Shown here: one piece after another, positions 8,010 to 14,992 of the stretch
Layout: the number at the start of each line of letters is the position of its first letter
How positions within the stretch are numbered: the first letter of the stretch is position 1
Source: an uncultured Eubacteriales bacterium
GTDB lineage: Bacteria; Bacillota; Clostridia; Oscillospirales; Acutalibacteraceae
Assembly: GCA_934486895.1 (NCBI GenBank)
Contig: CAKSQZ010000005.1
Location: forward strand, 1 to 64,000
Direction of reading: 5' to 3'
Length of the DNA stretch: 64,000 nt
Made by a program: the position numbers and the translations under genes
The notes under the pieces: model-generated
Databases searched by the model: none
What the model was told of the DNA's origin: nothing
What the model saw: only the letters and a program-made list of their open reading frames with translations

Positions 8010-9074
8010 ATGGCGAAAGCGAAAAAACTGCCGTCGGGGCGGTGGAGAGTCCAGCCTTGTAAGGTGATTGACGGCAAAAAAACACGGTGTTCAATCGTAG
8101 CCGATACAAAACGCGAAGCGGAATTGTTAGCAGCAGAATGGGTATGCAACAATACGCCTAAAAACAACCAAGCCGGTCTGACAGTCGCCGAAGCGATTGA
8201 TGAATATGTTAAGCTGAAAGACGGCGTTTTATCGCCATCAACCATTCGCGGGTATGTCAATATTCGCAAGAACAGTATCGAACCAGTAGCCGACATTAAG
8301 CTTCCCGACCTTACAACGAATCGCATGCAAGCGTTTATCAATGATATTGCGAAGTCAAAGTCCGCTAAGACAGTCTACAATGTATATGGGCTGATAGCGT
8401 CTGTAATGCGTCAATTTGCACCGCAGTATCAATTCGATAGAATAACCCTACCGCAAAGGCAAAAACCTGAAACGCAGGCGCTGAGCGGAAAAGAGATAGC
8501 AATGTTTATCAACGCTGTCGACGGACACAGAAACGAAATACCGTTTTTACTTGCCGTGTGGCTGGGTCTTAGGCAGTCTGAAATCCTCGGGCTGATGTGG
8601 GAAGATGTGAGCTTTAAAAGCAACACAATTTACATTCATCGCGCGAAAGTGCCGAACGCCCAAAACAAGTATGTTTTAAAGGATTGCACCAAAAACAAAA
8701 GTAGCACTAGGGTTCTTCCGCTGCCGAGCTATATTTCCGATAAAATGAAAGCCGTAGCGGATAAGGAAGGCCATGTCGTTCAAGCGTCGGCTTCGCTCCT
8801 GTTTAAGGACTTGCAGAAAGTCTGTGCTTCAATCGGGCTGGAGCATATAGGGCTTCACGACCTGCGCCGATCTATGGCAACATTGGGCGTTACACTGAAT
8901 ATCGCGGACAAAGCAATGATGGCTCGCGGCGGCTGGTCTAATCCGCAGACAATGAAAAACATATACCAACAAGCGCTTGAGGGCGATCGAGATCGAGCGG
9001 CCGTCGCGATTGATGACTATATCATGGAACAATTACAAGAAAGTGCACTCAAAAGTGCACACGAAAAAAATTAA
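8010..9074 (+). CDS. Tyrosine site-specific integrase
   Basis: 354 residues. An N-terminal arm-binding region (RWRVQPCKVIDGKKTRCS) and a core-binding SAM-like domain (about 55-135) precede the catalytic domain. Active-site residues are visible: Arg in GLRQSEILGLMW, the Lys-containing turn around KNKSSTRVLPLP, His-x-x-Arg in LHDLRRSMATLG, Trp replacing the second His in GGWSNPQTM, and the nucleophile Tyr in KNIYQQAL. The protein recombines attP and attB, and the tRNA-like 3' end 17 bp downstream of the stop is the expected attachment site. The gene ends in a short GTGCAC..GTGCAC repeat. Confidence 0.95.
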   Translation: MAKAKKLPSGRWRVQPCKVIDGKKTRCSIVADTKREAELLAAEWVCNNTPKNNQAGLTVAEAIDEYVKLKDGVLSPSTIRGYVNIRKNSIEPVADIKLPDLTTNRMQAFINDIAKSKSAKTVYNVYGLIASVMRQFAPQYQFDRITLPQRQKPETQALSGKEIAMFINAVDGHRNEIPFLLAVWLGLRQSEILGLMWEDVSFKSNTIYIHRAKVPNAQNKYVLKDCTKNKSSTRVLPLPSYISDKMKAVADKEGHVVQASASLLFKDLQKVCASIGLEHIGLHDLRRSMATLGVTLNIADKAMMARGGWSNPQTMKNIYQQALEGDRDRAAVAIDDYIMEQLQESALKSAHEKN

Positions 9075-9090
9075 ATCGCATAACCAATAG

Positions 9091-9137
9091 GATTGTCGGG
9101 CACAATCGATAGGGTTCAAATCCCTCACTCTGCGCCA
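9091..9137 (+). other. Attachment site: 3' part of a class II (Ser-like) tRNA
   Basis: The segment has a long variable arm (GATTGT and ACAATC pairing over a CGGGC loop), a T-arm GGGTTCAAATCCC, a CTCTGC acceptor strand, and G-CCA at the end. The G before CCA and the long variable arm favour tRNA-Ser over Leu or Tyr. The 5' half is missing: the bases upstream belong to the integrase. This is the usual remnant left when an element integrates into a tRNA 3' end; the intact tRNA would lie beyond the left edge. The outer T-stem pair does not match, so the tRNA identity is tentative. Confidence 0.65.
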
Positions 9138-9143
9138 GATGAA

Positions 9144-9177
9144 GAAACCGCACAACTGTGCGGTTTCTTTTATTTTT
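9144..9177 (+). terminator. Rho-independent terminator after the attachment site
   Basis: GAAACCGCAC, loop AACT, GTGCGGTTTC: a perfect 10-bp stem followed by TTTTATTTTT. It probably belonged to the original tRNA gene. Confidence 0.85.
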
Positions 9178-9290
9178 GGCTTAGTTATGCGATTTGTAGC
9201 TATTGTGCGAAACAAAATTATTTTACATATTTATGATATTTTTTATAAAAAGCCCTTTTTGTCACTCGTGTCACTTTTTTAATAATACAA

Positions 9291-9318
9291 AGAGAGGGAG
9301 CTGCTATGCTCCCTCTCT
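9291..9318 (-). terminator. Terminator of the leftward genes 9437-10808
   Basis: AGAGAGGGAGC and GCTCCCTCTCT pair perfectly over a six-base loop. On the minus strand the stem is followed by TTTGT. The bases from 9196 to 9436 hold no other recognisable gene. Confidence 0.65.
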
Positions 9319-9436
9319 ATCACTGTTGCAAAAATTTCTCAATAGCCTGCTTTATAATTTGGGCTTGCGGTATATTCTCGTTATCTGAATATAACTATAA
9401 TTGCATTCGCTTTGACCTTATATGCGCTTTTCGTGT

Positions 9437-9661
9437 TTAATATAGGCCGCTTTCTTTCTGTTTCCTATAATATTCGGCGTAGTCTTTGATGATCCTTTGC
9501 TTCATATCTTCTGAAACGTTTTCATTAAAGCATAAGACATAATCTTCCTCTGCGTGTCTCTGCTTTGGGTCTTTCGGATAAAAGTTTTCCGGTAATCCGG
9601 GCGGCAAAACACCATAATAGTCGTCTGCATAAAGTAGTATAGGCTTAGGGTTATAAAGCAT
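9437..9661 (-). CDS. Hypothetical small acidic protein
   Basis: 74 residues, rich in Tyr, Asp and Glu (LLYADDYYGVLPPGLPENFY, then EEDYVLCFNENVSEDMKQ). The composition and the regular coding pattern suggest a genuine protein, similar in style to uncharacterised proteins of ruminococci. No domain, signal peptide or membrane segment is visible. It is followed by a terminator and preceded by another small hypothetical gene in the same direction. Function unknown; an immunity-type or phage-cargo protein is possible given its place beside the attachment site. Confidence 0.55.
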   Translation of the reverse strand: MLYNPKPILLYADDYYGVLPPGLPENFYPKDPKQRHAEEDYVLCFNENVSEDMKQRIIKDYAEYYRKQKESGLY

Positions 9662-9719
9662 GCTGTCTCCACTCCCTTTTGAAATATTTAATGGATTTGT
9701 CGGCTTGCCGATATCGTTG

Positions 9720-9998
9720 TTAATCGTCCATTCCTAATTTTCTTTTCAATTCGTTGTACTCGGCTTCCAATTGGGCAAATCGCTGCTTTACGTCTTCAGG
9801 AGTTTCAGGGTCGATCACAACCCATTTACCGCCCGGAGAACTACCGTCAAGCGGAGCGGGATTGTCCATCGAATAAAGATAGTCCTCATTGCTGTCGTCG
9901 ATAACCCTGTAAAAGCCGTCATCATAAATGGCATCATATATTTTGCCGTTAGTTAAGCTAAATACGCCAAAAGATTCACCGACATATTTTAGTTTCAT
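9720..9998 (-). CDS. Hypothetical protein with SH3-like N-terminus and C-terminal helix
   Basis: 92 residues. The first 60 (MKLKYVGESFGVFSLTNGKI, then DAIYDDGFYRVIDDSNEDYL) have the alternating strand pattern of small SH3-like beta-barrels. The C-terminus (EDVKQRFAQLEAEYNELKRK) is a probable coiled-coil helix. It is probably co-transcribed with the 74-residue gene downstream. AAAGGAG lies before ATG 9998. I cannot assign a function. Confidence 0.6.
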   Translation of the reverse strand: MKLKYVGESFGVFSLTNGKIYDAIYDDGFYRVIDDSNEDYLYSMDNPAPLDGSSPGGKWVVIDPETPEDVKQRFAQLEAEYNELKRKLGMDD

Positions 9999-10397
9999 GG
10001 TTTATGCTCCTTTCTATGCTTGAGTTTAGCTTCGTATTGTATACCGTCATATTCATAAAAATGTACATCAAAACTGTATTTTTTGCTAACGATTTTTGCG
10101 GCTTGCTTTGTATCTTCGGAACCGGTTTTCGTCCGCTTTTCTGTTGGTACTACTGTTTCACACGATCAAGGCTATAATCTGCGTCAGCGACAGCGGATCG
10201 GGATCACCTATGTATGCGTATGTCAGCACCTGCCGCTCAAGCAGATCAGGCAACGCTATAATTGACGTAATAATGTCGTGTCGGTTAAGGTATACACATA
10301 TATTCGCAATATTTCAAACATAAAAATACCAGCGTGGTTCACTCCCCGGTGGTTGAATATGAAATATTTACTTGTAAGGCGACAAACCGAATTATGC
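9999..10397. other. Gap with possible degraded gene remnants
   Basis: No intact gene is visible in these 399 bases. On the minus strand one short frame ending at a TGA near 10160 reads protein-like (IALPDLLERQVLTYAYIGD), and another stretch near 10010-10080 reads FDVHFYEYDG, without a common frame or start. This suggests a decayed gene, but the evidence is weak. Confidence 0.3.
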
Positions 10398-10808
10398 TTA
10401 CCCCGTATAAGCATCGTCCGGCGTGTTCTTGAAATTCTGCTTTGCAAGCCACAGCTTTTCCTCTTCGTTCTCCGGAATGTCAATTCGCTCGATTTTGAAG
10501 ATAACGGGGCGTGTACCGTCATTGCAGCAGGCAATCATCATTCTGTCGTCATTTGTCCACTTGCGCATAATGGAGCCGCCCTGCAACGCAGCATAAACAT
10601 ATCGGCTGATGGCATCCCATGCCTCTCCGCAGAATTTACCGTTCATCAAATGGTAAAAGTCATCCTGCTCCGGCGTTCTTTTCAGGAGGAATGTGTCTCC
10701 CGCTTTGAAGCAGGGACACGGACCGGATTTCGGATCAGCCAAATACTTTTCCTGTAATTCCGGAAACACCTTTGTCTCCAATACCGTTATCTTGCATTCG
10801 TAGTTCAT
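10398..10808 (-). CDS. TIGR04076 family protein
   Basis: 136 residues. The order of features fits TIGR04076: an N-terminal strand (YECKITVLETKVFPELQEKY), then CPCFKAGDTFLL, an aromatic centre (GEAWDAISRYVYAALQGGS), and ACCNDGTRPVIFKIERI near the end. Paired Cys residues at the PCPC and ACC positions could bind a metal, but this is not shown. The family is widespread in anaerobes and its function is unknown. AGGAGG is present before ATG 10808. It reads in the same direction as cdd upstream. Confidence 0.75.
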   Translation of the reverse strand: MNYECKITVLETKVFPELQEKYLADPKSGPCPCFKAGDTFLLKRTPEQDDFYHLMNGKFCGEAWDAISRYVYAALQGGSIMRKWTNDDRMMIACCNDGTRPVIFKIERIDIPENEEEKLWLAKQNFKNTPDDAYTG

Positions 10809-10866
10809 AAAAGCCTCCTATGTCTTCAATGTATCGGGTTCAACAAACTTGAAGTCGACACACCGG

Positions 10867-11259
10867 TTATAACCACCACTCCGGTGTCAATGCGTCCAGT
10901 GTGACAATTCTTCTGTTTTCATAATCCATCATGATTTCAATAAAACGGTAATTATCGGGCATAAGCTGCACCATAAGTTCCCGACAGGCACCGCACGGTG
11001 GAATCGCCTTGCCGTTGCTGTCAATAGCGATTACCCGGCGGATAGCATTTTCTCCATTCGTAATCATATTAAATATGGCGTTACGTTCAGCGCATACGCC
11101 TAAAGTACAGGCGGTATCAACACAAACTCCTACATAAATATTTCCCGATACAGATTCCACTGCCGCGGCGACTCCGCCCGCTTTAATCCTGCTTGAAATC
11201 TGTCTCGGTTCCAATACATCGAGAGCGGCTTGATGCAACTCATTCCATGAATTTTCCAT
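10867..11259 (-). CDS. cdd: Cytidine deaminase
   Basis: 130 residues, the normal length of the homotetrameric small form. The zinc site is complete: the Cys and catalytic Glu in CAERNAIFNM and the pair of Cys in PPCGACRELM. The enzyme deaminates cytidine and deoxycytidine to uridine and deoxyuridine for pyrimidine salvage. The N-terminal region (HQAALDVLEPRQISSRIKAG) is less typical than in classic cdd, so a related deaminase substrate, such as a nucleoside antibiotic, cannot be excluded. AGGAGG precedes ATG 11259. Confidence 0.88.
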   Translation of the reverse strand: MENSWNELHQAALDVLEPRQISSRIKAGGVAAAVESVSGNIYVGVCVDTACTLGVCAERNAIFNMITNGENAIRRVIAIDSNGKAIPPCGACRELMVQLMPDNYRFIEIMMDYENRRIVTLDALTPEWWL

Positions 11260-11448
11260 CAGTTCCTCCTACAACTTTCGATTTGTCTTTCAGTTATAAA
11301 AACATTATAACATACTTTTGTGAATTTTTCTACCTCTTATAGAAATGTGAACACCTTTTTGACTGTGTCTTTCTCAGGAACGGTGTCATTAAAACAGTTC
11401 ATCGTTCTCTGTCGTGTCCGCGCCGAACTTTTCCGCAATAAATCAAAT

Positions 11449-12765
11449 TTATCCGCGCTTCAGAGTTATGGTGAAAACAGTGCCTGTGTCTTCGGAACTT
11501 TTTGCCGATATATCACAGCCGAGAAGATCGGAAAGACTTTTTGCAATGCTCAGCCCGAGACCGTGCCCGCCGCCTGAGCGCGCCTTATCCGAACGATAAA
11601 ACCGATCGAAAATATGCTTTAGATCCTCTATGCTCAGCGGATCTCCGCTGTTTTTAACACTGAGGTGCAAAAGCGATCTATCGGCTGTGAGCGAGATATC
11701 AACAGTCTGGCCCTTAGGCGAATACTTGATTGCATTGTCGATAAGTATATGAAGAAGCTGCATTACAAGCTTCTGATCGGTCACCGCATACATATCCTGC
11801 TCGATATGCGTTTCAACCGACACGCCCTTTTCAAATGCAATCGGCTCAAACGAAAGCTCGCACGATTCGATAAGGTCACTGATATTGGTCTTTTCAAGGC
11901 AAGGCTTTATTGCGTTTTCATCGGAGCGTGCAAGGAAAAGCAGACGCTCTGTTAGCTCTTTCATGCGCTCAGCTTCCTCTTTTGTGCTTTGCAGCCATTT
12001 GCGGTCGCTGTCGGTCACAGTGTCGGACGACAGCAAAAGATCGCTGTTTGCCAAGATTACGGTAAGCGGAGTTTTCAGCTCGTGCGATGCATCAGACACA
12101 AACTGCCGCTGTTGAGTCCACGCTAGCTTTGCGGGCTTTATTGCAATGCCCGAAAGCCAAACGCTGACACCGAACAGAGCTGCAAGGCTGAGTGTGCCGA
12201 GTGCTATGGAGATCATGACGGTGTTTTTCGTTTGGGAATAGATCTCCGAGCTGTCGGCGAATGAGATCTTGATACCGTCGGGAGAGCCTGAGCAGACATA
12301 GATAAGTCCGAGAGAAGAAAGCTTGCCCTCCTGCTTACCGCTTTCAATAACAGCGTCCACCGCACTTTCGAGCACATTTTTATCGATCGTTGCATTCTGC
12401 TCATAGGTCTTGACTATTTCGCCGTCGGTATCGGAAAAATCGATCTTAGGCTCGGACGGCGCTTTGCCGTCCTTCCTTATATCGCTTGCCGTTTCGGGCG
12501 CAGCAGGATCAGACTGACCGTTTTTTCGGAGCAACACCGTGACGCAGGCTATCATGCGGCGAGCATCATCGGGCTTGCCTGTGCCGATCCTCGGATGTTC
12601 GGTATTGTCAGGCTCGGCTGTCATCGTCTGTCTTAATGAGCGTGTTATATCGTCTGCCGCGCCGACATAAGTGTTGACGCAGATAGCAATGAAAATAGCG
12701 ACTATTATCGCTCCCACCGTGAGCATATTGATAAGAATAAATCTGCGGCGAAGTTTTTTGAGCAT
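11449..12765 (-). CDS. Sensor histidine kinase
   Basis: 438 residues. There are two membrane spans (about 10-32 and 188-212) around an extracytoplasmic sensor region of about 150 residues. No clear HAMP motif follows. The H-box is SHELKTPLTVILANS, with the phosphorylated His; the ATP-binding domain shows DNAIKYSPKG (N box) and GGHGLGLSIAKSL (G2 box). Its ATG overlaps the TAA of the response regulator by one base, so the two are translationally coupled. The sensor region has no recognisable ligand-binding motif. The divergent VTC operon is the likely target. Confidence 0.92.
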   Translation of the reverse strand: MLKKLRRRFILINMLTVGAIIVAIFIAICVNTYVGAADDITRSLRQTMTAEPDNTEHPRIGTGKPDDARRMIACVTVLLRKNGQSDPAAPETASDIRKDGKAPSEPKIDFSDTDGEIVKTYEQNATIDKNVLESAVDAVIESGKQEGKLSSLGLIYVCSGSPDGIKISFADSSEIYSQTKNTVMISIALGTLSLAALFGVSVWLSGIAIKPAKLAWTQQRQFVSDASHELKTPLTVILANSDLLLSSDTVTDSDRKWLQSTKEEAERMKELTERLLFLARSDENAIKPCLEKTNISDLIESCELSFEPIAFEKGVSVETHIEQDMYAVTDQKLVMQLLHILIDNAIKYSPKGQTVDISLTADRSLLHLSVKNSGDPLSIEDLKHIFDRFYRSDKARSGGGHGLGLSIAKSLSDLLGCDISAKSSEDTGTVFTITLKRG

Positions 12766-13445
12766 TATTGTCCCTCCTCATATTCAAGTCGGTAGCCGAC
12801 TTTTTTCTGCGAGATTATACCGACAGACGATTTGAGAAATTCTAATTTTCGGCGCAGAAACGACATATATGCTTCAACGCTTGAATCAGCGGTGTCGGAA
12901 TCGTAGCCCCAGACCTTTGTTATGATCTCCTCCTTTGACAAGACCATATTGGGACGCGAGAGCAGCAGCTTCATTATCTGCGCTTCTTTAAAATTGAGCC
13001 TTACCGACTTTTCGCCTTTTGCAAGCTCGAAAGATGAATTTGAAAAGGTTATATCTCCGAATTTGATTTCATCGCTCACAGGCTCGCCCTTGCGTCTTGT
13101 CAGAGCGCGGACGCGTGCAAGCAGCTCGTCGGGCGAGAACGGCTTTGTCATATAATCATCCGCACCGGAGTCGAGTCCGCGAACTTTATCGCGGACCGCA
13201 TCCTTAGCGGTGAGCATTAGGATCGGTGTCGCGACGCTGCTTTGACGAAGCTCCGCGGCGACTTCAAAGCCGTCTTTCCCCGGCATCATAACATCTAAAA
13301 TAATAAGATCGTATTCATTGCAGAGAGCATAATCCACAGCGTCTGTTCCGTTATGGACGGCATCTGTCATATATTTTTGCTTTTCAAGTATACCGCAAAG
13401 CGCGGCGGAAAGGCTCTTTTCATCCTCCGCAACAAGTATCCTCAT
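12765..13445 (-). CDS. OmpR-family response regulator
   Basis: 226 residues. The receiver domain has the acidic pair in VAEDEKS, the phosphorylated Asp in LIILDVMMPGKDG (about residue 51), and Lys in MTKPFSPDELLAR. The C-terminal winged helix ends KVGYRLEYEEGQ. It is cotranscribed with the kinase gene just downstream. It is divergent from the VTC-domain operon, whose upstream region holds 11-bp-spaced repeats typical of OmpR/PhoB-type binding, so it probably controls that operon. Confidence 0.93.
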   Translation of the reverse strand: MRILVAEDEKSLSAALCGILEKQKYMTDAVHNGTDAVDYALCNEYDLIILDVMMPGKDGFEVAAELRQSSVATPILMLTAKDAVRDKVRGLDSGADDYMTKPFSPDELLARVRALTRRKGEPVSDEIKFGDITFSNSSFELAKGEKSVRLNFKEAQIMKLLLSRPNMVLSKEEIITKVWGYDSDTADSSVEAYMSFLRRKLEFLKSSVGIISQKKVGYRLEYEEGQ

Positions 13446-13562
13446 ATATATCAGCTCCTTAATATATCCGTTTGAATCGTGGAGGTTCTTCGTTTAATTA
13501 TACCCTACTTTATTATCATGGGCAACCCTTAAAAAATGCTGAAAAAAGTTTTTTAATTTTCT

Positions 13563-13580
13563 TTAGGATTTTTTAAGGAT
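13563..13580 (+). promoter_or_regulatory. Direct repeats TTAGGAT / TAAGGAT, candidate response-regulator site
   Basis: TTAGGAT (13563-13569) and TAAGGAT (13574-13580) are spaced by 11 bp, one helical turn, as is usual for OmpR/PhoB-type regulators. They lie about 45 bases before the VTC-domain gene and opposite the two-component genes. Confidence 0.5.
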
Positions 13581-13622
13581 AAGGATTTATCATTAGGTCA
13601 GAAACTCAAAGGAGGCAACATT

Positions 13623-14321
13623 ATGGTATCCGTTTTTGAGAGGACCGAGAAAAAATACATTATAAGCGAACAGCAGGCAAAAAGGCTTTTGGCACTGGCT
13701 GAAAACAGACTTTGGCAAGACAGGTTTTTTGAAAGCACAGTTATAAGCCTTTATTTCGACACCGACGACTATCGGGTGATTCGCTCGTCTGCCGAAAAGC
13801 CTGTTTATAAAGAAAAGCTTCGGCTCCGCAGCTACAACACACCCGATGATGATTCAACCGTGTTTTTGGAGCTCAAAAAGAAATACAAAAGGATAGTCTA
13901 CAAACGCAGAGAGCAGATGAAGCTTTGGGAAGCGGATAGGTATATCAACGGTGGCGAAATGCCGAAGGACACTCAGATAATGCGCGAGATCGATCACTTT
14001 ATCCGCTCGCACACAGGGCTTTGCCCGAAAGTGATGATAGCCTATGACCGCCACGCATACAAGGGCGACGGCGGTTTGCGGCTGACCTTGGACAGGCGGC
14101 CGAGATACCGCACCGACAGGCTCGACCTTTCGCTCGGCTCGGACGGCAGACTGCTTTTGGACGAGAACCTGATGATAATGGAAATAAAGGTTGATCAATC
14201 GATGCCTGTCTGGCTGGCAGACGCGCTTGATGAACTCAATGTGTTCCCCACATCTTTCTCAAAATACGGAACAGCCTACAAAATTATGATGAATGAAAAA
14301 GGAGACGATCTCAGTGCTTGA
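13623..14321 (+). CDS. VTC-domain polyphosphate polymerase-like protein
   Basis: 232 residues covering a complete VTC tunnel domain: ERTEKKYIISEQQ at the start, YFDTDDYRVIRSS, KEKLRLRSY, FLELKKKYKRIVYKRR, YDRHAYKG, and IMEIKVDQSMPVW near the end. These charged strands line the tunnel where yeast Vtc4 builds polyphosphate from ATP. The bacterial family is found beside DUF4956 membrane proteins, as here, and its product is not firmly known. The DUF4956 gene overlaps its last codons. Polyphosphate or another phosphate polymer made at the membrane is a reasonable hypothesis. Confidence 0.88.
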   Translation: MVSVFERTEKKYIISEQQAKRLLALAENRLWQDRFFESTVISLYFDTDDYRVIRSSAEKPVYKEKLRLRSYNTPDDDSTVFLELKKKYKRIVYKRREQMKLWEADRYINGGEMPKDTQIMREIDHFIRSHTGLCPKVMIAYDRHAYKGDGGLRLTLDRRPRYRTDRLDLSLGSDGRLLLDENLMIMEIKVDQSMPVWLADALDELNVFPTSFSKYGTAYKIMMNEKGDDLSA

Positions 14322-14991
14322 TACATTATTTACACCGATATTTGAATCTACATTTACGGGAACGGACTTTCTTATTTGCACTGCGGCGGCGCTTGCTTTC
14401 GGAATTATGTTTGCTCTGACATTTTGCAGAAAAGACGGCAGCAGCCGAAGCTTCAGGCTGACACTGATACTGCTGCCGGCGGCGGTTCAGACAGTGATAC
14501 TGCTTGTTAACGGCAATGTCGGAACAGGCGTTGCGGTCATGGGTGCGTTCAGCTTGGTACGATTCAGATCTGTGCCGGGAAGCGCAAAAGAAATTGCGGC
14601 GATATTCATGGCGATGACAGCGGGCCTTGCCTGCGCCGAGGGATATATCGGAATCGCTTTGATATTCACTGTTATAATGTGCGCCGCGGCATTGATCGCA
14701 GGCGCGGTGAAGTTTCCCGAAAAAGAAAGCCCGAAAAAGGAACTTCGGATAACTATTCCCGAATCGCTCAACTATACGGACGCGTTTGACGATGTTTTTG
14801 AAAAGTATCTAAAAGAACAGGCTCTTATGAATGTTAAGACCACGAATATGGGCAGTCTTTTCAGGCTGACATACACGGTTGAACTGAAGAATATTTCAAA
14901 GCAGAAAGAATTTATCGATGAGCTGAGATGCAGAAACGGAAATCTTGAAATCTCGCTCGGCATGGCAAGCACTGTAAAGGAGGCGCTTTGA
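14314..14991 (+). CDS. DUF4956 membrane protein
   Basis: 225 residues from GTG 14314, nine bases after AAAAAGGAG that lies inside the end of the VTC gene. An ATG at 14293 has no ribosome site. Three to four membrane spans fill residues 15-140 (ICTAAALAFGIMFALTF, LILLPAAVQTVILLV, then IAAIFMAMTAGLACAEGYIG), with a conserved GVAVMGAFSLVRFRSVPG loop between them. A soluble C-terminal domain follows. DUF4956 almost always accompanies VTC proteins, and it may export or anchor their polymer. That is inference from gene neighbourhood. Confidence 0.87.
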   Translation: MLDTLFTPIFESTFTGTDFLICTAAALAFGIMFALTFCRKDGSSRSFRLTLILLPAAVQTVILLVNGNVGTGVAVMGAFSLVRFRSVPGSAKEIAAIFMAMTAGLACAEGYIGIALIFTVIMCAAALIAGAVKFPEKESPKKELRITIPESLNYTDAFDDVFEKYLKEQALMNVKTTNMGSLFRLTYTVELKNISKQKEFIDELRCRNGNLEISLGMASTVKEAL

Positions 14992-14992
14992 T

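Larger units (their letters stand above)
1..9137. mobile_element. Integrated temperate phage, partial (integration, immunity and early replication modules)
   Basis: The segment shows a lysogeny switch, a tyrosine integrase next to a tRNA-like 3' end, and a leftward early operon of phage-type genes (HTH, DUF2800, DUF2815, family A DNA polymerase, DNA methylase). No structural, packaging or lysis genes are visible, because the element continues past the left edge. The right boundary is placed at the CCA of the tRNA-like segment. A complete prophage, a satellite or an integrative element with phage replication genes all remain possible. Confidence 0.85.
9073..9195. repeat. 12-bp perfect inverted repeat flanking the attachment site
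   Basis: AAATCGCATAAC (9073-9084, overlapping the integrase stop) recurs as GTTATGCGATTT (9184-9195). The pair encloses the tRNA-like segment and its terminator. Integrase arm-binding sites are one explanation. If so, the true element boundary may lie beyond 9195 rather than at 9137. Confidence 0.6.

Noticed and set aside
9071..9137. A complete tRNA gene
   Set aside because: Only the variable arm, T-arm and acceptor 3' strand are present; no 5' acceptor, D-arm or anticodon arm can be drawn.
9033..9215. 60-codon leftward frame over the attachment site
   Set aside because: Its WRRVRDLNP motif is the usual antisense shadow of a tRNA 3' end, and it overlaps the integrase.
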